Assembly (NCBI RefSeq): GCF_000711975.1
Contig: NZ_JONT01000003.1
Location: 62,001 to 126,000, forward strand
DNA: 64,000 bases
Source: Desulfofalx alkaliphila DSM 12257
GTDB lineage: Bacteria; Bacillota; Desulfotomaculia; Desulfotomaculales; Desulfohalotomaculaceae
Reading direction: 5' to 3'
In this document: piece after piece, positions 37,179 to 45,840 of the stretch
Layout: each line of letters starts with the position of its first letter
How positions within the stretch are numbered: the first letter of the stretch is position 1
Notes under the pieces: generated by a model
What the model was told of the DNA's origin: nothing
The model's input: only the letters and a program-made list of their open reading frames with translations
Database searches by the model: none
Position numbers and translations under genes: made by a program

Positions 37179-37217
37179 TTCATTACCCCCTTAAATTTTA
37201 AATGACTGTGCGGTGTG

Positions 37218-37949
37218 CTAGCTTAGCTTTGCTGTCAGTACCTTAACCCCCATATTTTCCAGCTGCTGCCCTGTGTTTTCGTCCAGGCGGGAATCTGTAA
37301 CCAAGACATCTATTTGGTCCCAGTGGGCAAAGGTGTGATAGCAAACCTGGCCAAACTTGGCGCTGTGGGCCACCAAAACCACCTGCTTGGCTGCCTCTAT
37401 CATGCTCTGCTTTATTTCTGATTCTTGCATGTTGTTGGTGGATAAGCCGCGGTCAATGCTCAGGCCGGTGGTGGCCAAAAACAGCTTATCTGCATTGAAA
37501 TTGGCAAGGGCCTCCCTTGTCATGGGCCCCACCAGGGCCTGGGTTGTTCCCCGCACCTCGCCGCCGGTTACCAGCAAGGTAATTTCAGGCCGGTTTAGCA
37601 AAAGATTGACAATTGGCAGTGAGTTGGTAATGGCCACGCATTTTTTCTTCAGTGATTGGGCCACCGCCAGGGTGGTTGTTCCTGCGTCCAGAATGATAGA
37701 ATCCCCTGCTGCCACTAAGTCTGCCGCCAACTTGCCAATAAAAGTTTTTTCCCGTTCGGCCTCCCCTAACCGGGCAAGAAAACGGGCTCCCCCGTGTTCA
37801 CGCTGTATCAGCCCCAAATCTGCCAGCACCTTCAGTTCGCGGCGAATGGTCATTTCTGAAACATCAAAGCGTTTTGCCAGTTCTGCCACCGTTAGGTTTC
37901 CATGTTCTTGCAGTAATAATCTAATTTTTTCTCGCCGCTTGCTAGTCAA
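37218..37949 (-). CDS. DeoR/GlpR-family transcriptional regulator
   Basis: The 243-residue repressor-type protein has an N-terminal winged helix-turn-helix (KRREKIRLLLQEHGNLTVAELAKRFDVSEMTIRRELKVL). A DeoR sensor domain of sugar-isomerase fold follows, with IILDAGTTTLAVAQSL, VTGGEVRGTTQALVGPM and DKLFLATTGLS. Such sensors bind a phosphorylated sugar. The TTG start follows AGGAGG. An inverted repeat overlapping its own -35 box suggests autoregulation, and the adjacent gap gene suggests control of lower glycolysis, comparable in position to CggR. The inducer cannot be told. Confidence 0.9.
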   Translation of the reverse strand: MTSKRREKIRLLLQEHGNLTVAELAKRFDVSEMTIRRELKVLADLGLIQREHGGARFLARLGEAEREKTFIGKLAADLVAAGDSIILDAGTTTLAVAQSLKKKCVAITNSLPIVNLLLNRPEITLLVTGGEVRGTTQALVGPMTREALANFNADKLFLATTGLSIDRGLSTNNMQESEIKQSMIEAAKQVVLVAHSAKFGQVCYHTFAHWDQIDVLVTDSRLDENTGQQLENMGVKVLTAKLS

Positions 37950-37968
37950 TGTTCTTCCTCCTTTTGTT

Positions 37969-38000
37969 TATTTTAGCACTTTTTTCTGTTCATGTGAACA
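37969..38000 (-). promoter_or_regulatory. Promoter and operator of the DeoR-gap operon
   Basis: On the minus strand TTCACA (-35) and TAAAAT (-10) are spaced by 17 bases; each matches the sigma-A consensus at five of six positions. The perfect inverted repeat TGTTCA-CA-TGAACA (37987-38000) covers the -35 box. This is a good candidate site for the adjacent regulator. Confidence 0.7.
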
Positions 38001-38051
38001 CTTTTTTGTTAAAATCTTGTTGGTATGCACAGATTCCTGGGCATTTTTTCT

Positions 38052-38080
38052 ACTAAAAAAGGCGAACCTTTCGGTTCGCC
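38052..38080 (-). terminator. Terminator of comEB
   Basis: GGCGAACC pairs perfectly with GGTTCGCC around GAAA and is followed by TTTTTTAGTA on the minus strand. Confidence 0.92.
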
Positions 38081-38094
38081 CTTGGCAATATAGT

Positions 38095-38535
38095 CTATGT
38101 AAAATGTATTAATTTTACCCCCGCCTCTTTAAACATGTCCAGGGACCTTTCATCCGGGTAGCTGCCGGCAAATACCACCTTTACTATGCCGGCGTTTATT
38201 ATCATTTTGGCACACAGGACGCAGGGCTGGTGGGTGACGTATAGGGTGGCCCCTTTAATGGCCACGGCATGTACCGCCGCCTGGATAATGGCGTTTTGCT
38301 CTGCGTGGAGGCCGCGGCACAGTTCGTGCCTTTCCCCCGAGGGTATATTGTGCTCTTGGCGCAGGCAGCCAATTTCAAGGCAGTGTTTTAATCCTGCCGG
38401 GGCCCCGTTATAGCCGCTGGCCAAAATGTGGTTGTCTTTCACCAACAATGCGCCCACCTTGCGGCGCAAACAGGTGGCCCTTGAGGCCACCACCTTTGTT
38501 ATATCCATAAAATACTGATCCCATCCCGGGCGCAT
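38095..38535 (-). CDS. comEB: dCMP/deoxycytidylate deaminase
   Basis: The 146-residue zinc enzyme deaminates dCMP to dUMP, supplying thymidylate synthesis. The zinc ligands and catalytic Glu are in [12 protein letters not shown] (His-Ala-Glu) and [12 protein letters not shown] (two Cys). An additional N-terminal [24 protein letters not shown] stretch is family-typical. It lies close to glyA, which makes methylene-tetrahydrofolate for thymidylate synthesis, a frequent arrangement in Firmicutes. Confidence 0.93.
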   Translation of the reverse strand: MRPGWDQYFMDITKVVASRATCLRRKVGALLVKDNHILASGYNGAPAGLKHCLEIGCLRQEHNIPSGERHELCRGLHAEQNAIIQAAVHAVAIKGATLYVTHQPCVLCAKMIINAGIVKVVFAGSYPDERSLDMFKEAGVKLIHFT

Positions 38536-38556
38536 ATTGTCAAACCCCCTCTTTTA

Positions 38557-38580
38557 GGGTTCGATAAATCTAACCCCTGT
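38557..38580 (+). repeat. Dispersed palindromic repeat, copy 9
   Basis: GGGTTCGAT and ATCTAACCC pair with one mismatch across AA, followed by CCTGT. It faces copy 10 about 17 bases away in opposite orientation. Confidence 0.65.
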
Positions 38581-38596
38581 AATACCGAAACCCCTT

Positions 38597-38620
38597 GTAG
38601 GGGCGCGATTTATCGCGCCC
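38597..38620 (-). repeat. Dispersed palindromic repeat, copy 10
   Basis: GTAGG precedes GGCGCGAT, paired perfectly with ATCGCGCC across TT. It is identical over 24 bases to the copy at 22531-22554, some 16 kb away. It ends two bases before the glyA stop codon region. Confidence 0.8.
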
Positions 38621-38621
38621 T

Positions 38622-39863
38622 CTAGTATAGGGGGTATTTTTCGCACAATCCCTTGGCCATTTGTCTGGCGCGCTCCACTGCTTCGGGATTGTCCTTTTGA
38701 TTAATTGCCGTGGCTATAATATCCGCCACCACCAGCATATCTTCCTCTTTAAAGCCCCGGGTGGTTACTGCCGGGGTGCCCAGGCGAATACCGCTGGTGA
38801 CGAAGGGTTTTTCCGGGTCAAAGGGAATGGCATTTTTATTTACTGTTACAAAGGCCTCTTCCAGCAGCTTTTCTGCCTCTTTACCGGTGACGCCGTTGGC
38901 ACGCAGGTCTACCAATATCAGGTGGTTGTCGGTGCCGCCGGATACCAGATTAAAACCTCTGTCTGTCAGCCCCTTGGCCAAGGCCTGGGCATTGTTGATA
39001 ACTTGCTGCTGATATTCTTTAAACTCCGGTTTTAGGGCTTCACCGAAGGCCACCGCCTTGGCTGCAATGACGTGCATCAGGGGGCCGCCTTGGGTGCCGG
39101 GGAAGATAGCCTTATCTATTTGCCGGGCATATTCTTCTTTGCAGAGTATGGCACCGCCCCTGGGTCCCCGTAGTGTTTTGTGGGTGGTGGTGGTAACCAC
39201 ATCGGCATAGGGCACCGGGTTAATGTGCAGGCCTACGGCACACAAACCGGCAATGTGGGCCATATCCACCATTAGGTAGGCACCGGCCTCTTGGGCGATT
39301 TCCCCCATTATTTTAAAATCTATTTCCCTGGGATAGGCGCTGGCTCCGGCCACTATCATTTTAGGCTTATGTTTTAAGGCCAGTTCACGCACCTCATCGT
39401 AGTCAATGCGGTGGGTTTCCGGGTCTACCCCGTAGGCTACAATGTTAAAGTAGGTGCCCGATATGTTCACCGGGCTGCCGTGGGTCAGGTGGCCACCGTG
39501 GGCCAGGTTCATGCCCAAAATGGTGTCACCGGGCTTTAACAGGGCAAAATACACTGCAAAGTTGGCGTTGGCACCGGAATGGGGCTGCACGTTAACGTGT
39601 TCAGCACCAAACAGTTCTTTAAGGCGGTTTCTGGCCAGTTCTTCGGCAACATCAACAAATTCGCATCCACCATAGTAGCGTTTGCCTGGGTAGCCTTCGG
39701 CATATTTGTTGGTAAGAACGGAGCCTTGGGCTTCCATCACTGCCTTGCTGACAAAGTTTTCAGAGGCGATCAATTCTATGGTACCCCGCTGGCGGGCGAT
39801 TTCTTTTGATATGGCCTCGTAAAGTTCAGCATCAGTTTCCGCTAAGCGTTTTACATTTACCAC
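38622..39863 (-). CDS. glyA: Serine hydroxymethyltransferase
   Basis: The PLP enzyme converts serine and tetrahydrofolate to glycine and methylene-tetrahydrofolate. The 413-residue length with the chosen start is standard. [27 protein letters not shown] and the PLP lysine in [14 protein letters not shown] (about residue 225) are all present. The GTG at 39863 is preferred because GAGAGGGG precedes it by eight bases; a longer in-frame ATG at 39902 has no such support. It lies 63 bases downstream of rpiB and is probably cotranscribed. Confidence 0.97.
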   Translation of the reverse strand: MVNVKRLAETDAELYEAISKEIARQRGTIELIASENFVSKAVMEAQGSVLTNKYAEGYPGKRYYGGCEFVDVAEELARNRLKELFGAEHVNVQPHSGANANFAVYFALLKPGDTILGMNLAHGGHLTHGSPVNISGTYFNIVAYGVDPETHRIDYDEVRELALKHKPKMIVAGASAYPREIDFKIMGEIAQEAGAYLMVDMAHIAGLCAVGLHINPVPYADVVTTTTHKTLRGPRGGAILCKEEYARQIDKAIFPGTQGGPLMHVIAAKAVAFGEALKPEFKEYQQQVINNAQALAKGLTDRGFNLVSGGTDNHLILVDLRANGVTGKEAEKLLEEAFVTVNKNAIPFDPEKPFVTSGIRLGTPAVTTRGFKEEDMLVVADIIATAINQKDNPEAVERARQMAKGLCEKYPLY

Positions 39864-39926
39864 TTTGTTTTCCCCTCTCTGATACCGTTGCTGCATACCC
39901 AAGCCATTGAAAGTGTCCTTGGCTCT

Positions 39927-40397
39927 TTATCTGCAACAGGTCTTATTTGGATTGTATTTTTTTTCGATATCGCTTATCTTATTTACCCGCCGAGCATGCC
40001 TGTCACCGGCAAAATCGGTTTCTACAAATACCTTAACCAGTTCCTTTGCAGTTTCAGCAGGTATTACCCGAGAGCCAAAGGCCAGGATGTTGGCGTCATT
40101 GTGCTCTCTGCTCATTTGGGCGGTGTATTTATCATGACAGGTGGCCGCCCTGATGCCGGGCACCTTGTTGGCAGCTATGCAGATGCCTATGCCGGTACCG
40201 CAAATAACAATGCCCCGTTGGGCATCTCCCCGGGCCACGGCTTCGGCCACCTTTAATGCAAGGTCCGGGTAATCAACGGATTGGTCGGAATATGTACCGT
40301 GGTCTTCAATTTCAAGGCCGTCAAAGGTATTAAGGTATTTTATTATTTCGGATTTTAGCTCGTATCCCGCATGATCGCTGCCAATGGCTATTTTCAA
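39927..40397 (-). CDS. rpiB: Ribose-5-phosphate isomerase B
   Basis: RpiB interconverts ribose-5-phosphate and ribulose-5-phosphate. The 156-residue protein begins MKIAIGSDHAGYELK. It contains the active-site cysteine in GIVICGTGIGICIAANKVPGIRAA and the phosphate-binding SREHNDANILAFGSRVI. Order ywlE-rpiB-glyA matches Bacillus (ywlE-ywlF-glyA). RpiB-type allose isomerase is possible, but the context favours the pentose-phosphate role. Confidence 0.96.
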   Translation of the reverse strand: MKIAIGSDHAGYELKSEIIKYLNTFDGLEIEDHGTYSDQSVDYPDLALKVAEAVARGDAQRGIVICGTGIGICIAANKVPGIRAATCHDKYTAQMSREHNDANILAFGSRVIPAETAKELVKVFVETDFAGDRHARRVNKISDIEKKYNPNKTCCR

Positions 40398-40454
40398 GAT
40401 TTTTTACACCCCTTGTGGAATTATTATAGGATATGCCAATAAGAAGTTTTATTT

Positions 40455-40928
40455 CTACATGTTTTTGCTTTTTCCTGCATCTTTTATCATTCTGTTAAAA
40501 GCCATTGCGATTAACTGTTCCAGTTGGCCGGCGCAGGATTGATATATGGGCAGGGCCTGTCCATATGGATCCAATATGTCTCCGGGGATGCCGGCGTATT
40601 CCCCCAGGGTATGGGTTTTTTCTTCCGCCTCGGGCACCATCTGCAGCACCTGTTGGCGGTGCCCCAAGGTCATGGTAAGCACCAGGTCTGCCTCTTTGAT
40701 TAATTCCGGCGTAATGACGGTTGAACTGTGCCTGCTGATATCTATACCTTTTTCCTTCAAGGCTTCCACAGCCTCTTTTGTGGCCGGGCCACCGGAGATG
40801 GCACAGGTGCCCGCAGAGGATATTTCAATATCCATATGGCCGTATTTTTCCTCTGCCAGCGCCTTGGCCAGGCCTTCGGCCATGGTGCTGCGGCAGGTAT
40901 TGCCGGTACATACAAAAAGTATTTTCAT
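40455..40928 (-). CDS. ywlE: Low-molecular-weight phosphatase, YwlE arginine-phosphatase type
   Basis: The 157-residue protein begins MKILFVCTGNTCRSTMAEGLA. The P-loop C-T-G-N-T-C-R-S has Thr where tyrosine-specific relatives have Ile or Leu, the residue known to select phospho-arginine in YwlE. The general acid is in GDILDPYGQ. YwlE reverses McsB arginine phosphorylation, which marks proteins for ClpCP degradation. mcsB is not in the window. Order mntP-ywlE-rpiB-glyA agrees with the Bacillus ywl region. Confidence 0.88.
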   Translation of the reverse strand: MKILFVCTGNTCRSTMAEGLAKALAEEKYGHMDIEISSAGTCAISGGPATKEAVEALKEKGIDISRHSSTVITPELIKEADLVLTMTLGHRQQVLQMVPEAEEKTHTLGEYAGIPGDILDPYGQALPIYQSCAGQLEQLIAMAFNRMIKDAGKSKNM

Positions 40929-40952
40929 TCTTTAACACCACCTTAATAGCCG

Positions 40953-41489
40953 TTAGAACAGAAAGCTAATGCCGATACCGATCAGTATTAGGCCCCCAAA
41001 CAATTGGGCCTTGTTGCCAATCTTGCTGCCAATGAATTTGCCAAAGGTCAGCCCTAAGTAGGTCATCAGGCCCGCCACCAGACCAAATATAATGGCCGCC
41101 TGCATGAGGTTTACATCCTTCACACCCAGGGTAAAACCTACGCTCAGGGCATCCATGCTGACACTGCCGGCCAGCACAATCAGGCCCCAGGTGTTGGTCA
41201 GCAGTATTTGAGTTTCGCCTTCTTCGCTAAACACCTCTTTAATCATGCGCACGCCCAGGTAAATTAAAATTAAGGCCCCAATAATTGCGGCGGCGCGATC
41301 CAGGTAGCCCCCCACCACTTCACCAATATAATAGCCGGCCACCGGCATTATCACGTGGAATATCCCAATGGTGAAAGTAAGCAGGTATATTTGTTTACGT
41401 CTAATGCCGGCCATGCCTATGCCCACACAGAGGGATATGGCATCGGCCCCCAGGGCCACCGCCAGCAGCAACAGCATTAAAATTGTCAT
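40953..41489 (-). CDS. mntP: Manganese efflux pump MntP
   Basis: The 178-residue membrane protein has six hydrophobic segments in two repeats. Each repeat has the family's acidic motif: ALGADAISLCVGIGM and GSVSMDALSVGFTLG, where the aspartates are thought to carry Mn2+. It exports manganese across the cytoplasmic membrane. SD GGAGAGC precedes the ATG. The upstream 80 bases are AT-rich without a recognisable yybP-ykoY manganese riboswitch. It corresponds to ywlD of Bacillus. Confidence 0.9.
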   Translation of the reverse strand: MTILMLLLLAVALGADAISLCVGIGMAGIRRKQIYLLTFTIGIFHVIMPVAGYYIGEVVGGYLDRAAAIIGALILIYLGVRMIKEVFSEEGETQILLTNTWGLIVLAGSVSMDALSVGFTLGVKDVNLMQAAIIFGLVAGLMTYLGLTFGKFIGSKIGNKAQLFGGLILIGIGISFLF

Positions 41490-41569
41490 TTAAGCTCTCC
41501 TAAACTTAAAGCCATGGTTTTGTAAATATAGATCTATTTTATGTTTGTAATTTGTAAAGTATTAGCGCC

Positions 41570-42628
41570 TTAGGTTTTTACTATATTTCCGTTTGCCGCC
41601 CGGCGCAGGCGATCCATTACCGCCCGGCCCAGCCCCCTTTCGGCTACCCCCTCGGCTATAATAAGGTCTACGCCCAGGGCGTCAAATTGGCGCAGGGCGG
41701 CATACAGTGTGGCTGCAGCCCCGGCAAAATCACTGCGGCTGCCGTACTTCAACACCACTGCCCCACCGTAAGAAGGGGCATTTTCTTGGCTGGCAAGCAC
41801 ACCCACCCTTTTGCCCTCTTTTAAATGGCGACTAATTAACTCTTGGGTAGGGGCAACCGGGTCCCCGTCGCCCTCCACCAGCACCAGCCTGGCCTTAGGG
41901 GAATAGTGTTTGTATTTTAAGCCCGGGGAGCGGGGTTTTTCCGCCCCGGCCCCATGGCTCACCTGCCCGATCACCTGCTTTAAATGCTCGGCAGTGACCC
42001 CGCCGGGGCGCAGGACGGTGGGTACAGGGGCAGTTATATCTAAGACGGTGGATTCCACCCCCAGGTCAGCCGGGCCCCCGTCCAGCACCCCTTGGATGCG
42101 GCCCCTTAAATCCTCCATCACATGGGCAGCGGTGGTGGGACTGGGGCTGCCCGAAAGGTTGGCGCTGGGGGCGGCCACCGGCACCCCGGCAGCTGCAATA
42201 AGCTCTAAGGCCACCGGATGATTGGGCATGCGCACCGCAACGGTATCCAGACCGGCGGTGACCTCCTTGGGCACCGCATCGGTTTTTGGCAGCACCAGGG
42301 TAAGGGGCCCGGGCCAAAAGGCATCTATCAGCTTCTCGGTCAGCTCCCGGGCACTTGGGCTGTGGTAAACTGCCACTTGGCCCATCTGCTGCCGCTCACA
42401 AATATGTACTATTAAGGGATTATCGGCCGGCCGGCCCTTGGCTTTAAATATTTTCTCCACCGCCCTGCCGTCCAGGGCGTTGGCCCCCAGGCCGTAGACC
42501 GTTTCGGTGGGGAAGGCCACCAGGCCACCCCGGCGAATAATTTCCCCTGCTTCTTTTATTGCCTCAATTGCACCTCGGTCACCGTAAAGATCCTCTATCT
42601 TCCAGTGCCGGGTGTTAAATTCTGACAT
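41570..42628 (-). CDS. ywlC: L-threonylcarbamoyladenylate synthase (TsaC/Sua5)
   Basis: The enzyme makes threonylcarbamoyl-AMP for the t6A modification of tRNAs that read ANN codons. The 352-residue length indicates the two-domain Sua5 form. The N-terminal YrdC domain carries GGLVAFPTETVYGLGANA, KAKGRPADNPLIVH, PGPLTLVL and VAVRMPNHPVA. A linker (SPGLKYKHYSPKARLVLVEG) then leads to a C-terminal Rossmann-like domain ending ERGLGRAVMDRLRRAA. It is divergent from the NicO-type gene. Confidence 0.95.
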   Translation of the reverse strand: MSEFNTRHWKIEDLYGDRGAIEAIKEAGEIIRRGGLVAFPTETVYGLGANALDGRAVEKIFKAKGRPADNPLIVHICERQQMGQVAVYHSPSARELTEKLIDAFWPGPLTLVLPKTDAVPKEVTAGLDTVAVRMPNHPVALELIAAAGVPVAAPSANLSGSPSPTTAAHVMEDLRGRIQGVLDGGPADLGVESTVLDITAPVPTVLRPGGVTAEHLKQVIGQVSHGAGAEKPRSPGLKYKHYSPKARLVLVEGDGDPVAPTQELISRHLKEGKRVGVLASQENAPSYGGAVVLKYGSRSDFAGAAATLYAALRQFDALGVDLIIAEGVAERGLGRAVMDRLRRAANGNIVKT

Positions 42629-42701
42629 AATCTGCCACTCCCATCTCTAGTGCAGTAGTATATCACAAAATATGCGGTCATAAAACCAATGCCGGTTAAA
42701 T

Positions 42702-43436
42702 ATGCATAAGCATAGATTTGTCCTCTTGGGGGTCTTTTTAATGAGTTTTACTCTTATGCTTATTTCCGCCTTCGGCATCGGGGCACTGCATTCCCTGGAA
42801 CCCGGCCACGGCAAAAGCATTATGGGGGCTTATTTGGTGCTTTCCCGGGGCCGGGCCATACATGCGGTGGTATTGGGCTTGATGTCGGCGGTGACCCACA
42901 CCATGGTAATTGTGCTGATGTCGCTGGCGGCCCACGGGGTGCTGGGGGCGGCAGCGGGCCAGGGAGGGATGTCCGATGCCACCATGGAGCTTTGGTTAAA
43001 GCTTGTGGCCGGCCTATTGATTACCTGCATTGGTTTGCGCATGGCCCTTCGCCGTACGCCGGACTGTGGCTGCGGCTGTGGCAGCCGGCACTCTTTTTCG
43101 CCACCGCCTGCCGGCGGAACGGTGGATTGGCCCACCCTGGTTTTAGTGGGCTTCACCAACGGTTTGATACCCTGCCCCAGCGCCCTGGCGGTGCTCTTAA
43201 TGAGCATCAGTGCCGGGGCGGTGGTAAGCGGCATGGTGCTGGTGGTGGCCTTTGGCATAGGCGGGGCCATATCCTTAATTGCTGTGGGTTTGCTCCTGTT
43301 AAAGTTATCCCAGGGCGCCGGTAACTTAATCAGCAACAGGGCCTGGTCCAATCTGAGCCGGCTAAGCGGCCTGATAATTGCAGCCATTGGCTTTTTTACC
43401 TGTTACGGGGCCCTGGGGGCCTTGCTGGGCCGGTGA
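42702..43436 (+). CDS. NicO/RcnA-type nickel or cobalt transporter
   Basis: The 244-residue membrane protein has about six hydrophobic segments. The first motif is GALHSLEPGHGKSIMGAYLV, the His-rich signature of the NicO family, and the second half repeats it in a weaker form (TNGLIPCPSALAVLLMS). Between the halves a short Cys-rich loop (CGCGCGSRH) stands where relatives have His-rich loops, and could bind metal. The start may be the ATG at 42741, which follows GGGGGT at good spacing and puts the first membrane segment at the N-terminus. Export of Ni2+ or Co2+ is likely; import is possible. The 3' end overlaps the convergent prmC by 41 bases. Confidence 0.75.
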   Translation: MHKHRFVLLGVFLMSFTLMLISAFGIGALHSLEPGHGKSIMGAYLVLSRGRAIHAVVLGLMSAVTHTMVIVLMSLAAHGVLGAAAGQGGMSDATMELWLKLVAGLLITCIGLRMALRRTPDCGCGCGSRHSFSPPPAGGTVDWPTLVLVGFTNGLIPCPSALAVLLMSISAGAVVSGMVLVVAFGIGGAISLIAVGLLLLKLSQGAGNLISNRAWSNLSRLSGLIIAAIGFFTCYGALGALLGR

Positions 43437-44286
43437 GCCCTGCCACCACCAAGCGTTCCCTGTCTCCCAGGTCCCGGTAGAGTTTGGCCTGCCAGTGGGG
43501 CTGCTCAAACAGGGCCAGGGCGCCGTCACCCTGGCCGGGGCCTATTTCTATTAAGAGGTGGCCGCCGGCTTTTAACAGCTGCCGGGCCTGGGGTATTAAC
43601 TGCCTGTATAAATCTAAACCGTCCGGGCCACCGTCCAGGGCCAGTTTTGGCTCCCTTTGTACCTCTTTGGCCAGGCCGGCCATGTCACCGCTGGGTATGT
43701 AGGGCAGGTTTGCGGTGATCAGGTCTAGGGATTTGGGGGGCCGGGTCTTAATCAACTGCTCCAGCAAGTTGCTTTGCAAAAACTTTACCCGCCGCTTCAC
43801 CCGGTGGGTGACGGCGTTTTCTTGGGCCAGCTCTAGGGCTTCCGGCGAGATATCCACCGCCAGCACCTCTAATTGGGGTACAAAATGGGCGGTGCTGATG
43901 GCTATGGCCCCGCTGCCGGTGCCGACGTCTGCCATTACCGGCCGCTGCACCTGCTTGGCCAGGTGAATGGCCCTTTCCACCATTAGCTCCGTGTCCGGCC
44001 GGGGAATGAGCACTGCCGGGCTTACCTTAAAGTCCAGCCCCATAAATTCCTTCTTGCCCAGTATATAGGCGGTGGGAATACCCTCTATCCGCCGGTCCAG
44101 GCAGCTTTGGTAGCCCTGCACCTGCACCGGGTCGAGGATTAAATCCGCCCGGGCGTAAAGGGAGGCCCGGCTGCAGTTCAGCACATGGGCCAGCAGTATT
44201 TCCGCCTCCAGGCGGGGGTGTTCTATGTTTTTTGCCTGCAATAAAGCCCTGGCTTCTGCCAGGGCTGTTTTAATATCTGTGGTCAT
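43396..44286 (-). CDS. prmC: Release factor glutamine methyltransferase
   Basis: PrmC methylates the glutamine of the GGQ motif in release factors using SAM. The 296-residue protein has the helical N-terminal domain (EAEILLAHVLNCSRASLY), PRPDTELMVE, the SAM-binding MADVGTGSGAIAIS and the active-site tetrapeptide in ANLPYIPSGDM. The tetrapeptide reads NLPY rather than the usual NPPY. It follows prfA, its substrate gene, by 23 bases. Its 3' end overlaps the NicO-type gene tail to tail. Confidence 0.94.
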   Translation of the reverse strand: MTTDIKTALAEARALLQAKNIEHPRLEAEILLAHVLNCSRASLYARADLILDPVQVQGYQSCLDRRIEGIPTAYILGKKEFMGLDFKVSPAVLIPRPDTELMVERAIHLAKQVQRPVMADVGTGSGAIAISTAHFVPQLEVLAVDISPEALELAQENAVTHRVKRRVKFLQSNLLEQLIKTRPPKSLDLITANLPYIPSGDMAGLAKEVQREPKLALDGGPDGLDLYRQLIPQARQLLKAGGHLLIEIGPGQGDGALALFEQPHWQAKLYRDLGDRERLVVAGLTGPARPPGPRNR

Positions 44287-44309
44287 TTAATTTGCCTCTT
44301 TTGAATTAC

Positions 44310-45377
44310 TTACTCTGCCTCTTTAAGGCGTTCAGCCTGGTCTGCGGTGGTCAGTGTTTCTATTATTTCATCCAGGCGGCCCTGCAGTACTTCGCCCAAC
44401 CGGTGCAGGGTCAGGCCCACCCGGTGATCGGTAACCCTGTTTTGGGGAAAGTTGTAAGTGCGGATGCGCTCACTGCGGTCACCGCTGCCCACCATGGACT
44501 TTCTGGCGCTGGCAATCTCTTGCCGCTGTTCCTCCTGGGCTTTTTCATACAGGCGCGCCCGCAGCACCTTCATGGCCTTATCCTTATTCTTGTGCTGGGA
44601 CTTTTCATCCTGACAGGATACCACAATGCCGGAGGGCAGGTGGGTGATGCGCACCGCCGACTGGGTGGTATTTACCGACTGCCCCCCCGGCCCGGTGGAG
44701 CAGAACAGGTCAATGCGCAGGTCGTTGGGGTTAATTTCAATTTCCACCTCTTCTGCCTCGGGCATCACTGCCACCGTTGCGGCAGAGGTGTGAATGCGCC
44801 CGCCGCTTTCGGTGGTGGGCACCCGCTGCACCCGGTGCACGCCGCTTTCGTACTTCAGTGCACTGTATGCCCCTTTACCCTCCACCATGAAGGTTATTTC
44901 CTTTATACCGTCCATATCGGTATAGTGGGTGTTCATAATGTCGATCTTCCAGCCCCGTTCCTCGGCAAAGCGGCTGTACATGCGAAATAGGTCGGCAGCA
45001 AATAGGGCCGCCTCTTCACCGCCGGTACCGGCACGAATTTCCACAATAACGTTTTTATCGTCGTTAGGGTCTTTGGGCAAGAGCAGCAGCTTGAGCTGAG
45101 ATTCCAGGTCTTCCTTTTTTTCTTCCAGTTCCTGCTTTTCCATCTCAGCCATTTCCTGCATTTCGGCATCCAGGTCTTCCTTAAGCAGTTCTGCGGTGTC
45201 TTCCAGCTCTTGCACTACCTTTTTGTATTCCCGGTAGACCGTTACTATTTCTTCTAACTCCGAGTGATTTTTAACGTACTGCTGCCAACGGTTGAGGTCG
45301 GCAATTACCTCGGGGTCGCTTATTAAGACACTTAATTCTTCGTATTTTTGTTCAAGACCGGCCAGTTTGTCAAGCAT
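44310..45377 (-). CDS. prfA: Peptide chain release factor 1
   Basis: RF1 ends translation at UAA and UAG. The 355-residue protein begins [19 protein letters not shown] and has the catalytic GGQ in [18 protein letters not shown], near residue 230. It also has [24 protein letters not shown] and the C-terminal [20 protein letters not shown]. The ATG at 45377 follows GGAGGAAGG; the longer frame upstream has no support and encodes no conserved residues. prmC directly follows. Confidence 0.97.
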   Translation of the reverse strand: MLDKLAGLEQKYEELSVLISDPEVIADLNRWQQYVKNHSELEEIVTVYREYKKVVQELEDTAELLKEDLDAEMQEMAEMEKQELEEKKEDLESQLKLLLLPKDPNDDKNVIVEIRAGTGGEEAALFAADLFRMYSRFAEERGWKIDIMNTHYTDMDGIKEITFMVEGKGAYSALKYESGVHRVQRVPTTESGGRIHTSAATVAVMPEAEEVEIEINPNDLRIDLFCSTGPGGQSVNTTQSAVRITHLPSGIVVSCQDEKSQHKNKDKAMKVLRARLYEKAQEEQRQEIASARKSMVGSGDRSERIRTYNFPQNRVTDHRVGLTLHRLGEVLQGRLDEIIETLTTADQAERLKEAE

Positions 45378-45511
45378 CTTGTTCACCTTCCTCCAATACG
45401 GTGTTCCGCATTGGCAACTTAATATGACAAGCCATACCCGCAGGGTACAACTGATATGAAATGTGTTACATCTAAGGTGCCATTTATTATTAGGCATTGT
45501 AAAGAAATAGC

Positions 45512-45539
45512 AGAGCATACTGCTCTGCTACCTGCTCAC
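45512..45539 (-). terminator. Terminator of rpmE
   Basis: AGCAGAGCA pairs perfectly with TGCTCTGCT around a three-base loop and is followed by ATTTCTTT on the minus strand, three bases past the rpmE stop. Confidence 0.88.
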
Positions 45540-45541
45540 TG

Positions 45542-45742
45542 TTACTTTAGGCCATATTTTTTGCGGAACTTGTCAGCACGACCACCTGTATCTACCATAC
45601 GCTGCGATCCGGTATAGAATGGATGGCAGTTGCTACAAATGTCTACACGCATTTCCTTCCTGGTTGAACCAGTGCTAAAGGTGTTTCCACATACGCAGCT
45701 TACTTTAGCCTCATGGTATGGAGGATGGATCTTTTCCTTCAT
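45542..45742 (-). CDS. rpmE: 50S ribosomal protein L31 (zinc form)
   Basis: The 66-residue protein begins [27 protein letters not shown]. The zinc cysteines are in CVC and CSNC, and it ends [14 protein letters not shown]. The cysteine-containing C+ form is the usual one when zinc is sufficient; no zinc-free paralogue is visible here. It lies between the radical SAM gene and prfA, in the rho-rpmE-prfA order. Confidence 0.97.
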   Translation of the reverse strand: MKEKIHPPYHEAKVSCVCGNTFSTGSTRKEMRVDICSNCHPFYTGSQRMVDTGGRADKFRKKYGLK

Positions 45743-45840
45743 CTAACTCACCTCTTAACCTTTAAAAATACAGTGTCGGTCAATACACACTTAGTTATTT
45801 TAGCACACTCTACCGCTATCTGCAACTTTTTTTCACAGGT

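Noticed and set aside
41490-41569. yybP-ykoY manganese riboswitch before mntP
   Set aside because: The interval is only 80 bases and lacks the conserved loops of this riboswitch.
42738-43387. Long minus-strand frame antisense to the NicO-type gene
   Set aside because: It has no ribosome site and no domain pattern; the plus-strand product has membrane segments and a family motif.
45378-45518. N-terminal extension of release factor 1
   Set aside because: The extra 47 residues are unlike any RF1, and the ATG at 45377 has a strong ribosome site.
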